From Ralstonia soli (GTDB lineage: Bacteria > Pseudomonadota > Gammaproteobacteria > Burkholderiales > Burkholderiaceae), in the NCBI RefSeq assembly GCF_023955655.1, contig NZ_JAMXHT010000001.1, positions 558,001-622,000 of the forward strand: a stretch of DNA of 64,000 bases, read 5' to 3'. The position numbers were made by a program, and so were the translations under genes. Each line of letters begins with the position of its first letter. Within the stretch, counting starts at the first letter, position 1. Positions 45,958-56,238 of this stretch are shown here, piece by piece. Below the pieces are notes generated by a model. The model had not been told where the DNA came from and made no database searches. It saw only the letters and a program-made list of their open reading frames with translations.

Positions 45958-47049
45958 ATGCTGCTGCAACTCGCTTCCATCGGCATCCTGATTGCGCTGA
46001 TCCCGCTGTGTTACGTGCTGGTCAAGGGTGACCGCAACAAGTACCGCAAGCTGGTGTGGATCACGGCGTTTCTGACGCTCGACCTGATCATGTTCGGCAG
46101 CTTCACGCGTCTGACGGATTCGGGCCTGGGCTGCCCGGACTGGCCCGGCTGCTACGGGACCTCCAACCCATTCCATGCCCGCGACGACATCCACGCCGCG
46201 CAAGCCGCCATGCCCAGCGGCCCCGTCACGTGGATGAAGGCGTGGATCGAGATGACGCACCGGTATTTCGCCATGGCGGTGGGCGTGCTGATCATCACGC
46301 TCGTGGTGGTGGCGTGGGTCAAGCGCCGCGAGCTCAAGCAATCGCCGTGGTATGCGACGGCGGTGCTGGCACTGGTGTGCATACAGGGCGCGTTTGGTGC
46401 GTGGACGGTCACGCTCAAGCTGCAGCCGGCGATCGTGGTCACGCACTTGTTGCTCGGCATGTCGCTGCTGGCGTCGCTGATCTGGCTCGGCAGCAAGAAC
46501 GATGCACCCCGTGTGGTCGATGAACGTGGCGCGTCATTGCGTGTGGCCGCAGCCATCGGGCTCGTGCTGCTTGTCGTGCAGATTGCGCTGGGTGGCTGGG
46601 TCAGCACGAACTATGCTGTGCTCGCCTGCACCGATTTCCCGCTGTGCAATGGTCAGTGGGTTCCACCGATGGATTTCGCGCACGGGTTTACGTTCTGGCG
46701 CCAGCTCGGCAAGACCGCCGGCGGCGATTTCATCTCGCACGACGCGCTGGTCGCCATCCACTGGACGCACCGTGTGTTTGCGGTGCTCGTGCTGAGCTAC
46801 CTGGCGTGGCTGGGCGTGCGTGCACGTCGCGTGGCCGGTATCGGCCGTGTGGCGACGGTGCTGCTCGTCGTGCTGGCGGTGCAACTTGCGACCGGCCTGT
46901 CAAACATCGTGCTGGGCTGGCCATTGCTGGCCGCCGTGGCGCATAACGGCGGCGCAGCGGTGCTGCTGTTGCTGATGGTGCGTCTGCATTACCTGATCGG
47001 GCTCGCGCGTGCGCGCGTGCCAATGCCTGCAGCAGTGGCTGCTGTCTGA
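45958..47049 (+). CDS. ctaA: Heme A synthase (COX15/CtaA)
   Basis: A 363-residue, eight-helix membrane enzyme that oxidises heme O to heme A. Heme-ligand histidines are visible in [38 protein letters not shown] and [11 protein letters not shown]. The extracytoplasmic loop [16 protein letters not shown] carries a paired cysteine, as does [12 protein letters not shown]. It is 4 bp after the SCO-like gene and followed closely by ctaB, the heme O synthase that supplies its substrate. Confidence 0.95.
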   Translation: MLLQLASIGILIALIPLCYVLVKGDRNKYRKLVWITAFLTLDLIMFGSFTRLTDSGLGCPDWPGCYGTSNPFHARDDIHAAQAAMPSGPVTWMKAWIEMTHRYFAMAVGVLIITLVVVAWVKRRELKQSPWYATAVLALVCIQGAFGAWTVTLKLQPAIVVTHLLLGMSLLASLIWLGSKNDAPRVVDERGASLRVAAAIGLVLLVVQIALGGWVSTNYAVLACTDFPLCNGQWVPPMDFAHGFTFWRQLGKTAGGDFISHDALVAIHWTHRVFAVLVLSYLAWLGVRARRVAGIGRVATVLLVVLAVQLATGLSNIVLGWPLLAAVAHNGGAAVLLLLMVRLHYLIGLARARVPMPAAVAAV

Positions 47050-47059
47050 CCGTTTTTCA

Positions 47060-48001
47060 ATGAATACCGTGGCAACCCCAACGACTTCCACTCAACTCCC
47101 CGGCTGGCGAGCGACCGCATCGCAGTATGCGGCGCTGACCAAGCCGCGCGTCACGCAGCTCGCCGTGTTCTGCGCCGTGATCGGCATGTTCCTGGCGACG
47201 CCGGGCATGGTGCCGTGGCCGGTGCTGATCGGCGGTGCGGTCGGCATCTGGCTGTTTGCCGGCGCGGCCTTCGCCATCAACTGCCTGGTCGAGCGCAAGA
47301 TCGACGCGATGATGCGCCGCACCGCCTGGCGCCCCTCGGCCAACGGCGAACTGGGCACGCGCCAGATCTTGCTGTTCTCGCTGGTGCTGGGCGGCGCGGG
47401 CATGTGGACGCTGCACGTGTTTGCCAACGACCTGACGATGTGGCTGACCTTCGCCACCTTCATCGGCTACGCGATCATCTACACGCTGCTGCTCAAGCCG
47501 GCCACGCCGCAGAACATCGTGATCGGCGGACTGTCGGGCGCGATGCCGCCGGCGCTGGGCTGGGCGGCCGTCGCCAACAGCGTGCCGGCCGAGGCGTGGA
47601 TCCTGGTGCTGATCATCTTCACCTGGACGCCGCCGCACTTCTGGGCGCTCGCGCTGTACCGCCGTGCCGATTACGCCAAGTCCGGCCTGCCGATGCTGCC
47701 GATCACGCACGGCGAGAAATACACGCTGCTGCACATCCTGCTGTACACGCTCATCATGATCGCCGCGACCATCCTGCCGTTCGTCTATGGCATGAGCGGC
47801 GTCATCTATCTGGCGACGGCGCTGGTGCTCGGCTTCGGTTTCCTCGCGTATGCGTGGCGCATGTATCGCAACTACTCCGACGCGCTGGCGCAGAAGACTT
47901 TCCGCTACTCGATCATCTATCTGTCGATTCTGTTTGCCGCGCTGCTGGTGGACCACTACTTCAAGTTCGGCCCGACGCTCACCCAAAGCGCGGCGCTGTG
48001 A
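47060..48001 (+). CDS. ctaB: Protoheme IX farnesyltransferase (heme O synthase)
   Basis: A 313-residue UbiA-type prenyltransferase that adds farnesyl to heme b. The Asp-rich region is present in modified form ([19 protein letters not shown]), as is the second conserved loop ([24 protein letters not shown]). About nine helices. From ATG 47060. It acts just before ctaA in heme A synthesis. Confidence 0.95.
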   Translation: MNTVATPTTSTQLPGWRATASQYAALTKPRVTQLAVFCAVIGMFLATPGMVPWPVLIGGAVGIWLFAGAAFAINCLVERKIDAMMRRTAWRPSANGELGTRQILLFSLVLGGAGMWTLHVFANDLTMWLTFATFIGYAIIYTLLLKPATPQNIVIGGLSGAMPPALGWAAVANSVPAEAWILVLIIFTWTPPHFWALALYRRADYAKSGLPMLPITHGEKYTLLHILLYTLIMIAATILPFVYGMSGVIYLATALVLGFGFLAYAWRMYRNYSDALAQKTFRYSIIYLSILFAALLVDHYFKFGPTLTQSAAL

Positions 48002-48056
48002 CGCTGTGCAGCGGGCGCGCCGTTGGCGTTACCCTAGGCGGTCTGCTCTCAACACG

Positions 48057-48665
48057 ATGACCATGCTCTCCTTCCGATACTTCCGTGCTGTGTTGTTTGC
48101 CGCGCTGGCCGCCACCGTGCTGGCGCTCGCGGCATGCAGCGACAAGCCCGCCTTCAAGAACCTCGACATCACCGGTTCCAAGAGCTTCGGCACCGATTTC
48201 TCGCTGGTTGACCACACAGGCAAACGCCGTACGCTCGAAGATTTCCGCGGCAAGGTCGTCGTGATGTTCTTCGGCTACACGCATTGCCCGGACGTCTGCC
48301 CGACCACGCTCGCCGAACTGCGCGCCGTGATGGACAGCCTCGGCAAAGACGCCGACCGCGTGCAGGTGCTTTTCGTCACGGTCGACCCCGAGCGCGATAC
48401 GCAAGACCTGCTGGCCAAGTACGTGCCGGCGTTCGACCCGCGCTTCATCGGCCTGCGCCCGGCCAACGAGGCGGAGCTCAAGAAGGTCGCTTCCGACTTC
48501 AAGGTGTTCTACAGCAAGGTGCCGGGCAGTTCGCCCGACAACTACACGATGGATCACACCGCCGGCAGCTACATGTTCGATCCGAAGGGCAACCTGCGCT
48601 TGTTCATCAAGCATGGCCAGGGCCCCGAGCCGATCGCACACGACATCAAGCTGCTGCTCGACTGA
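48057..48665 (+). CDS. SCO1/SenC family copper chaperone, lipoprotein
   Basis: Two hundred and two residues with a lipobox (LALAAC, Cys27), then a thioredoxin-like SCO domain. Copper ligands are Cys77 and Cys81 (YTHCPDVCPTTLAELR) and His165 region (NYTMDHTAGSYMFD). SCO proteins deliver copper to the CuA centre of subunit II. It is the last gene of the cta locus and is followed by a strong terminator. Confidence 0.93.
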   Translation: MTMLSFRYFRAVLFAALAATVLALAACSDKPAFKNLDITGSKSFGTDFSLVDHTGKRRTLEDFRGKVVVMFFGYTHCPDVCPTTLAELRAVMDSLGKDADRVQVLFVTVDPERDTQDLLAKYVPAFDPRFIGLRPANEAELKKVASDFKVFYSKVPGSSPDNYTMDHTAGSYMFDPKGNLRLFIKHGQGPEPIAHDIKLLLD

Positions 48666-48687
48666 TCCCGCAGCGAAGCGCCCAAAG

Positions 48688-48718
48688 AAAAAGCCCGCCG
48701 AAACTTGGCGGGCTTTTT
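48688..48718. terminator. Bidirectional terminator between the SCO gene and rpoH
   Basis: AAAAGCCCGCC / GGCGGGCTTTTT with a seven-base loop; A-run on one side and T-run on the other, between convergent genes. Confidence 0.9.
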
Positions 48719-48734
48719 ACTGGCCGGAAGTCGC

Positions 48735-49655
<921 letters not shown>

Positions 49656-49698
49656 TCAGGACTCCTGTCGAAATCCAGTGGAGGTTTGGAAGGGCATC

Positions 49699-49725
49699 TT
49701 AGCACTCCAACCGGAAGAGTGCTAA
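49699..49725. promoter_or_regulatory. CIRCE element (HrcA operator) upstream of rpoH
   Basis: TTAGCACTC (49699-49707), nine-base spacer and GAGTGCTAA (49717-49725): a perfect 9-9-9 CIRCE repeat, 44 bp from the rpoH start. It sits only upstream of rpoH because the other neighbour ends in this gap. Confidence 0.93.
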
Positions 49726-49854
49726 TCAGACATTTTGATCCGGTTGATAGTTCCCGTAAATTAGAAGATTGGCCTCGATAGTGTGATGTTTGCGCCGCAA
49801 CAATATGCGCGGCACACCCAGTCATAGACCACGGTCCGGGGCGACAGTTCTCCC

Positions 49855-52773
49855 TTATGCCGCCGTGTTACGCCCGCGTGACTTGGCCCAATAAAGTGCG
49901 CGATCGGCTTCACGCAATGCGGCGTCGGGGTCGCGTATTTCGGACCCGGGGCAGGCCACGCCGATGCTGGTCGTCACGTGCAGCACGGAGTCTCCCGGCA
50001 GATGAATCGGCGGGCGAATCGCACCGACGATCTTCTGTGCGGTGTGCAGCGCATCATCCGGGGCATCGATGGGGTCGAGCAGGATGATGAATTCGTCACC
50101 TGCAAGGCGGGCGACGGTGTCTGTGCGGCGCACGGCACGTTGCAGGCGGCTGGCCACTTCCATCAGCACCCGGTCGCCGGCGGCATGGCCGTAGGTGTCG
50201 TTGATGTGTTTGAAATGATCCACGTCCAGATACAACACGCCCAGCGGGGCGGGCTGGCGCTGGCGGCGCTCCAGTGCGGTGCGCAGGCGCTCGTACAGTT
50301 CGTAGCGGTTGGGCAGGCCCGTGAGGGCGTCGAAACGCGCCATGCGCGAGAGCTCCATTTCGCTGCGCTTGGCTTCGGTCACGTCCTGGACGAACGCGTA
50401 GAAGCCGCAGTGATCGCCGTTCGTCTCCGCAGCGTCGACGACCAGATGACCGCGGAAGTGCCGCGTGCGGGCGCGCAACCCGCTGGCGTGCGGTTTTTCG
50501 TACCACGGCGCGGTGATCTCGAACTCGACCGACTCTCCCCGCTGCGCCCGCACCATGTACGGCGCCAGCAGCGCGTACGTGCCGGGCGTGAAGACCTGCT
50601 CGGGTGTCTGCCCGCAGACTTCCTCGGGCGTGCGCTGCAGCCACCGTGCGTGCGTGACATTGCAGAAAGTGAAGACGCCGTCCGGGTTGATGTGCGAGAC
50701 CAGCAGCGGTGCGTTGTCGAGCACCAGCTTGAGTGCGCGCTCGCTGCGCGCCAGGGCCAGCTCGGCGGTGGTGCGGGCGGTCAGGTCCTGCAGCACCGAG
50801 AAATAGCCGCGCAGCGTGCCGCGATCATCGTAGTCGGGATAGTAGTGGCCGCTCAGGTAGCGGGGCACGCCGGTGCGCATGGACGTGACTTCGAACTGCA
50901 CCGGGTAGCCGGCCAGCACCTCGGTCATGTAGGGCAGCAGCGCGCGGTAGTCCTCGGGGGTGTAGATGTCGCGCACGTGGCGGTCGAGCATGCCGTCTTC
51001 GCCCCGGCCGAAGGCTTCAAGCAGCGTGCGGCTGGCAAAGCGGACGATGCCGTCGGTGTCGACATAGCTCAACTGCGCCGGCACGTTGTCGGCCACCAGG
51101 CGCAGCTGTTCGCGGCTGGCACGCAGCGCGTCGCGACGGTGCTCGAGGCTCTCGTTGGCGGTGCGCAGCGCGCGCTCGGACGCCGCGAGCCGGTTGGCAA
51201 ACGGCCGCACCGTCAGCCGGATCGCCAGCACGCTGCCGATCATCAGGCACAACATGAAGGCCGCCAGCCGCTCGAACTGCACACGCATGGGGGCGTACAG
51301 CTCGGCGCTGGCGATCTTGCTGATCAGCGCCAGGCCCGTGTGGCCGATGGGCGTGTAGCTGAACGAGGTCGGCATGCCGTGGATGTCCTGCCACTGGCCA
51401 TAGCCGGCCTGGCCGGCCAGCGCCAGGCGCGACGGCAGCGGCCGGTGGTCGACCGTGCGCGGCGGCAGCTCGAAGACGTAGGTATCAAAGCGCTGCGGAA
51501 ACGACATCGCCCGGCCGCGGGCATCCCAGCCCGACATGGCCAGCGTTTCCGTGCGGCCGGCGCCGCGCACGTTGGTGTAGCGGGCCGTCATGTGGGCCAG
51601 GGGCTGCTCGGCGACGAGCCAGCCGATCTGCCTGCCGTCGGCCATGACGGGCGTTTCGGTGCGCATGGCAAAACCGTGCACCCACTGCAGGGTGACGCGC
51701 TCGGGCGCCAGGCCGGCGTGCAGCGGAATCGACAGATCCGGCTTGAGCGCCGGCGTGCCCAGGCTGACGACGCCCTCACCGGCCAGCGTGCGCAGTTGCA
51801 GGTACGAATAGCCTTGGTTTCGGTAGGCTTGCAGCGCGCTCTCGCTGCGCAGGCGCACCGCGTTGTCGGACGGATGGCGCAGCGCTTCCTGGATGTGGGT
51901 GGCAGCGGCCACCAGCCGCGGGTTCTCCGCGCGCATGGCGAGCAGTTGGTCGAGCTCCTCTGCATAACTGGCCAGCGCACGTGCGCGCGTCGTGCCGAAG
52001 GTCACGCTGGTGCTGTCCACCTGGATGATGAAGGCTGTGATCGTCGCGCCCAGCCCCGCCAGCAGCACGCAGCCGCCGCTGGTCCAAACGATGGTGTCTT
52101 CGGACAAGAGCCGCACGCGTATCAGCCCGGGATGCCGGGCCACCGCCACACACAGCACCGCCGTGACCAGCAACAGCGTGCAGATGGCCGCGATGTCCGA
52201 GGCACGCCAGCGCAGCCACGCGGGGTAGAGGTATTCGAGCGCCATGGCCCGGCCGAGCAGATCGCCGGCGCACAGCAGCATCGCCAGGGCCACCAGCCCC
52301 CACACCCATTGCGCGCGGTGCGGCTTGCGCAGCGTTGGCACCAGACTCAGCGCCGCCGCCGAAGCCGCCATTGCCAGCGCATGGCTGGGGTGCATGCCAC
52401 CGATCCATCCCGTCACCCATTGGCGAGCCAGCCATCGGTGCACATCCGGAAAATCCAGCCCGATCGGCCAGCCGGTCGTCACTTCCGCCAGTCGCAGCAG
52501 GCACAGCACCGCCACCGCACCGCCCAGCGCGCGTGCCACCGGATCGGCCCAGCGCACGTCCGGCCGCACCGTGCCGACGAGCAGTACCCCCACGCCCGAG
52601 CCCAGCAGCACCAGGTTGAGCCCGGTGGCAAACACGATCAGCAACTGGTCTGTGCCCAGCTTCACCGCCCACGGCCAATGCTGCAGCCAGCCAACCATCA
52701 CGGTCAGCCCGACAAGGACGAGGAGGGCGCCGATGCCGCCGGCAATGGCGACAAGCGGCCGGCGAGGAACCAT
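49855..52773 (-). CDS. Membrane diguanylate cyclase with two PAS domains
   Basis: A 972-residue signalling protein. The N-terminus has seven or eight membrane helices (to about residue 245). A periplasmic sensor domain spans about 250-490, then a further helix (FMLCLMIGSVLAIRLTVRP) and a coiled coil. Two PAS domains follow (about 545-665 and 670-800), then a GGDEF domain. Its active site reads AGDEF (from 891) instead of GGDEF, and the inhibitory I-site RxxD (RRTD) lies five residues before. There is no EAL domain, so it should make cyclic di-GMP. It stands alone; its stop is 200 bp from rpoH. Confidence 0.88.
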   Translation of the reverse strand: MVPRRPLVAIAGGIGALLVLVGLTVMVGWLQHWPWAVKLGTDQLLIVFATGLNLVLLGSGVGVLLVGTVRPDVRWADPVARALGGAVAVLCLLRLAEVTTGWPIGLDFPDVHRWLARQWVTGWIGGMHPSHALAMAASAAALSLVPTLRKPHRAQWVWGLVALAMLLCAGDLLGRAMALEYLYPAWLRWRASDIAAICTLLLVTAVLCVAVARHPGLIRVRLLSEDTIVWTSGGCVLLAGLGATITAFIIQVDSTSVTFGTTRARALASYAEELDQLLAMRAENPRLVAAATHIQEALRHPSDNAVRLRSESALQAYRNQGYSYLQLRTLAGEGVVSLGTPALKPDLSIPLHAGLAPERVTLQWVHGFAMRTETPVMADGRQIGWLVAEQPLAHMTARYTNVRGAGRTETLAMSGWDARGRAMSFPQRFDTYVFELPPRTVDHRPLPSRLALAGQAGYGQWQDIHGMPTSFSYTPIGHTGLALISKIASAELYAPMRVQFERLAAFMLCLMIGSVLAIRLTVRPFANRLAASERALRTANESLEHRRDALRASREQLRLVADNVPAQLSYVDTDGIVRFASRTLLEAFGRGEDGMLDRHVRDIYTPEDYRALLPYMTEVLAGYPVQFEVTSMRTGVPRYLSGHYYPDYDDRGTLRGYFSVLQDLTARTTAELALARSERALKLVLDNAPLLVSHINPDGVFTFCNVTHARWLQRTPEEVCGQTPEQVFTPGTYALLAPYMVRAQRGESVEFEITAPWYEKPHASGLRARTRHFRGHLVVDAAETNGDHCGFYAFVQDVTEAKRSEMELSRMARFDALTGLPNRYELYERLRTALERRQRQPAPLGVLYLDVDHFKHINDTYGHAAGDRVLMEVASRLQRAVRRTDTVARLAGDEFIILLDPIDAPDDALHTAQKIVGAIRPPIHLPGDSVLHVTTSIGVACPGSEIRDPDAALREADRALYWAKSRGRNTAA

Positions 52774-53012
52774 GCAGATCAGGCGTGAGCGAGGCGGTTT
52801 CAGGGCGGATGTCTTCTAACCGGAAGATCGGCCGAAAACCGCGCCCCTTGAGCGTTTTCAGGCAAACGCGCAAGGTAAATTGCCATGTCTGCAATGTGGT
52901 GTGACGGATCCGTCTGTCAATGCGATGCCCGCTGCACGTCGAGCGCCCGCCGTGCGGTCACGCAAGTTGGCTACACTGCCCGAACATCGCAAACATTGTT
53001 ACAGGAGCCGTC

Positions 53013-53417
53013 ATGACCATCGTCGTCAGCAAGGACAGCGAAGGCCTCTTCCGTCACAAAGTCACGTTTCCTGAAGGCGTGACCTACACCGACGTGCCCA
53101 AGCCCACGGGCGAGGGCAGCGCGCCCGACCCGCACGCCTACTTCGATGCCGCCCTGGCCGCCTGCAAGACGCTGACCGTCACGCTCTATGCCCGCCAGCG
53201 CAAATATCCGCTCGATTCGATCGACGTGGCCGTCGAGCACGACGGCAGCCAGGAGCGCCAGGGCCGCTACAAGCTGCGCACCGTGCTGACCCTGCATGGC
53301 GACCTGACCGATGAACAGCGCGCCGACCTGCTGCGCGTGGCCGGCAAGTGCCCCATCCATAAGCTGATGACCGAGGTCGAGATCAGCGTCGACACCGAAC
53401 TTGCCGAACGCGCCTGA
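53013..53417 (+). CDS. OsmC family peroxiredoxin-like protein
   Basis: A 134-residue OsmC/Ohr-type protein from ATG 53013. The two family cysteines are visible: one in AALAACKTLTVTLYARQR and one in VAGKCPIHKLMTEV. They form the redox pair that reduces organic peroxides. The entry TYTDVPKPTGEGSAPDPHAYFDAAL is also conserved. It probably forms a unit with the pirin gene 19 bp downstream. Confidence 0.88.
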   Translation: MTIVVSKDSEGLFRHKVTFPEGVTYTDVPKPTGEGSAPDPHAYFDAALAACKTLTVTLYARQRKYPLDSIDVAVEHDGSQERQGRYKLRTVLTLHGDLTDEQRADLLRVAGKCPIHKLMTEVEISVDTELAERA

Positions 53418-53435
53418 GCCAGAGAGAGAATCACC

Positions 53436-54305
53436 ATGACTTCCATCCAGCACATCATTGGCCCGCACGTGCGCGACCTGGGCGGCTTCTCGGTCAAGCG
53501 CGTATTGCCCTCGGCCGCGCGCCAGACCGTGGGCCCGTTCATCTTCTTCGACCACATGGGCCCCGTGGATTTCGGCCCCGGCGAGGGCATCGACGTGCGC
53601 CCGCATCCGCACATCGGGCTGGCCACCGTCACCTACCTGTTTGACGGCAGCATGGTCCACCGCGACAGCCTCGGCAGCGTGCAGACCATCACCCCCGGCG
53701 ATGTGAACTGGATGACCGCCGGCAACGGCATCGTCCATTCCGAACGCTCGTCGCCCGAGGCACGTGAAAAGGGCGCGCGCATGCACGGCATCCAGACCTG
53801 GGTGGCACTGCCGAAGGATCAGGAAAAGGTCGAGGCCAGCTTCGCCCACCACGCGGCCAGCACGCTGCCCAAGCTTGAGTGCCCCGGTGTGCAGGGGGTG
53901 GTGATTGCAGGCGATGCATTCGGGCTGACGTCGCCCGTGAAGGTGAGCTCGCGCACGCTGTACGTGGCGTTGGAACTGGCGGCCGGCGCGTCGCTGGTGA
54001 TTCCGCCCGAGCATGCGGATCGCGGCCTGTATCTCGTCGAAGGCGCCGTCACGATCGACGGCGAAGCGCTTGATCCGCACCACCTCGCCGTGCTGGAGCC
54101 GGGCGGCGACGTCACGCTCACCGCGCAGGTGTCGTCACGCGTGATGCTGCTGGGCGGCGACCCGACGGATGGTCACCGCCACATCTACTGGAACTTCGTC
54201 GCCAGCGACAAGGCGGACATTGACGACGCCAAGCAACGCTGGGAGGCCGATGCCTTCGCCCACGTGCCCGGCGAGACGGAGCGCATCCCGCTGCCGCCCA
54301 AGTAA
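53436..54305 (+). CDS. Pirin family protein
   Basis: A 289-residue two-cupin protein. Metal-binding residues lie in RPHPHIGLATVTYLFDG (His pair) and GNGIVHSERSSPEA (His, Glu). Pirins bind iron; some have quercetinase activity and others regulate. The C-terminal cupin is less conserved. RBS AGAGAG. The physiological role is unknown, but the OsmC partner hints at oxidative stress (inference). Confidence 0.9.
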   Translation: MTSIQHIIGPHVRDLGGFSVKRVLPSAARQTVGPFIFFDHMGPVDFGPGEGIDVRPHPHIGLATVTYLFDGSMVHRDSLGSVQTITPGDVNWMTAGNGIVHSERSSPEAREKGARMHGIQTWVALPKDQEKVEASFAHHAASTLPKLECPGVQGVVIAGDAFGLTSPVKVSSRTLYVALELAAGASLVIPPEHADRGLYLVEGAVTIDGEALDPHHLAVLEPGGDVTLTAQVSSRVMLLGGDPTDGHRHIYWNFVASDKADIDDAKQRWEADAFAHVPGETERIPLPPK

Positions 54306-54337
54306 GACCGAAAGAAGACCGAAAGACCGACGATCGA

Positions 54338-55348
54338 TCAGGCAGCCTGCGCCGGTCGTGCACACCGCACGATCGCGCGGACCTGCTTGGCGATCGGCTC
54401 CGGCACCGGCTGCTTGCCGTCGAGCACCGCGGCAATCCATCGCGCCGTCGCGGCCACATCGGTGCCCGCCGGCAATTCGGGCGGCGCATCGCTCGACCCT
54501 TCCACCGCCTCGATCACCGTTTCGTGCATGCCGTCGTGCAGCCACTCCACTGCGCTGCCGCGCCGTGCATCGGCCACTGCTTCGCCTTCGGTGCCCCGCG
54601 CCAGCAGCACGTTGGCGGGGTGGCGCAGGAAGTAATCGGTGAGCGTGTCGCGGTATTCCGGGTGCGTGTAGCTGACCAGCCGCAGTGCTTCGTGCGGCGC
54701 GTGCCCACCGATGGGCTGCAGCATCTTCACCACCGTGTGCGATGAATTGCGCAGCCCGACGATCTCGCGTTTGTCGAGCAGCGCGGTCAGCTCGGGCGAC
54801 AGCACGTCGATCGGCACATACGCGAGCCGATCGTTTTCCAGCCGCTCGCGGGCTTCGTCCATGTGTTCGCAGATGGGCCAACCGAGCGCTTCAAACAGCG
54901 CAGCCGTGGTGATGCGGCCGTCGAAGCGGCGGATGCCGTGGACCAGCACTGGCACGCCTTCACGCGCCAGCAGCTTGGCCAGCAGCGGCACCAGGTTCGG
55001 TTGGCGGCGCGCGCCGTTGTAGCTGGGGATGACGACCGGCAGCGCGTGCTCCGGTGTATCCGGCGCCGGCAGCGGGCGGCAGTGCGCGTGCGTGGCTTCC
55101 AGCATGCCGTCGAGCTCTTCCGGGGTTTCGCCCTTGATGCGGTAGGCCATGAGAATGGCGCCCAGCTGCACGTCGGCGATGCGGCCTTCCAGCATGGCGG
55201 TGAATAACGCGCGTGCGTCATGCTTGACCAGCGCGCGGGCGCCGTCTGCGCCGCGGCCGATTTCCTTGATGAAGCGGGCGGCGGGGAAGGGGCCGTTTGC
55301 GAGGGCGTCTTCAGCGGCGTTGTCGGGGAGGATGGGGGGAGCGGGCAT
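54338..55348 (-). CDS. ybiB: DNA-binding protein YbiB (TrpD2 family)
   Basis: A 336-residue protein of the anthranilate phosphoribosyltransferase-like fold. N-terminal helices (FPAARFIKEIGRGADGARALVKHDARALFTAMLEGRI) and the glycine-poor loop VVIPSYNGARRQPNLVPLLAKLLA replace the PRPP site of TrpD. YbiB-type proteins bind nucleic acid and are SOS-linked in E. coli (family knowledge). Alone on this strand. Confidence 0.85.
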   Translation of the reverse strand: MPAPPILPDNAAEDALANGPFPAARFIKEIGRGADGARALVKHDARALFTAMLEGRIADVQLGAILMAYRIKGETPEELDGMLEATHAHCRPLPAPDTPEHALPVVIPSYNGARRQPNLVPLLAKLLAREGVPVLVHGIRRFDGRITTAALFEALGWPICEHMDEARERLENDRLAYVPIDVLSPELTALLDKREIVGLRNSSHTVVKMLQPIGGHAPHEALRLVSYTHPEYRDTLTDYFLRHPANVLLARGTEGEAVADARRGSAVEWLHDGMHETVIEAVEGSSDAPPELPAGTDVAATARWIAAVLDGKQPVPEPIAKQVRAIVRCARPAQAA

Positions 55349-55433
55349 GGGTTTGGTGCGGTGTGGATGGCGTGGTGAGGATCATAGCGCTGTGGGTTGC
55401 GCTGGCGCCATGGTGGGTTCGCTTTGCTTTTGT

Positions 55434-55670
55434 GTTGGTGGTCCATCCCTTGTTTCATCCCCTGCCGGGGCTGACTCACTTTCTTTGTCTTGCCAAAGAA
55501 AGTCAGCAAAGAAAGGCGCGCCCGAGATGGCGACCCCTCCTTGAATTTCTGTCGCAGGGAGGGGAAGGGAAAAACTCGCTTCGCTCAAACAGTTTCCCTT
55601 CCTTTTTCCTCCCTGCAACAGAAATTCAAGGCGCCATCTAGGGCAGGAACGGCAACGGCCAAACCGGCGG
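55434..55670. repeat. Inverted repeat A, about 237 bp, with internal hairpin
   Basis: This copy pairs in inverse orientation with 56944-57182. It fills most of the 376-bp gap 55349-55724. Its core (55541-55629) has ends TTGAATTTCTGTCGCAGG and its near-complement. An inner 10-bp stem GGAAGGGAAA (55563-55572) / TTTCCCTTCC (55593-55602) encloses a 20-base loop with CTCGCTTCGCTC, followed by T5. The outer part contains a TTTCTTTG / CAAAGAAA dyad. No ORF with support; frames through it are shared only with copy B. Confidence 0.9.
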
Positions 55671-55724
55671 TGGGTGGGGCGTGGCGCTGTGTTTGTGGGT
55701 GGCCTGCGCCCCGGTGCTCGGGTG

Positions 55725-56129
55725 TTACGAACTCATGGCGGCTGGGTCCATCCACACCGCTTCCCAGATGTGATCGTCCAGGTCGGCTAGGGCGCGGTTG
55801 TACATGAATCCCAGGTCCTGTTTCGGGTTGATGTCGGCGGTGCCGCCGCACTTGGCCGCTGCGTCGCTCATCCGATCTACGGCGTCTTTGCTCTCGCAGG
55901 TCAGGGCCAGCATCACTTCGCTGGTGCCTTTTGCCGGGAGCGGACGGGTGGTGAACGTTTGCCACTTTGCGTGCGTGAGCAGCATCACGAAGATGGTGTC
56001 GCTCCACACCATGCAGGCGGCCGTGTCGTCGGTGAATTGCGGGTTGTTCTTGAAGCCCAGGGCCTCATAGAACGCTTTGGACTTCTGCAGGTTTGCGACC
56101 GGAAGGTTCACAAAGATCGACGTGGTCAT
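55725..56129 (-). CDS. VOC family (glyoxalase/dioxygenase-like) protein
   Basis: A 134-residue protein from ATG 56129 (RBS GGAGA). It begins MTTSIFVNLPVANLQKSKAFYEALGF, the VOC entry motif, and ends with the second beta-alpha-beta-beta-beta unit (LGFMYNRALADLDDHIWEAVWMD). The C-terminal Glu could be a metal ligand. The substrate is unknown; it resembles the lactoylglutathione-lyase-like family of unassigned function. It lies inside the inverted-repeat cassette, after the Crp-like gene. Confidence 0.85.
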   Translation of the reverse strand: MTTSIFVNLPVANLQKSKAFYEALGFKNNPQFTDDTAACMVWSDTIFVMLLTHAKWQTFTTRPLPAKGTSEVMLALTCESKDAVDRMSDAAAKCGGTADINPKQDLGFMYNRALADLDDHIWEAVWMDPAAMSS

Positions 56130-56238
56130 GACAGGTCTCCTCGGTTGGGGACAAGCACCGCGCTTGCCTGGCGCAAAGATACGGGCGCCGCGCGCGTTGG
56201 CGCATTGACTATTGGTAAGACGCAAACCGCCGTGCTGC

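Noticed and set aside
49978-52788. Plus-strand open frame of 936 codons opposite the diguanylate cyclase
   Set aside because: Shadow of the real gene; composition is that of a reverse complement, with no domain.
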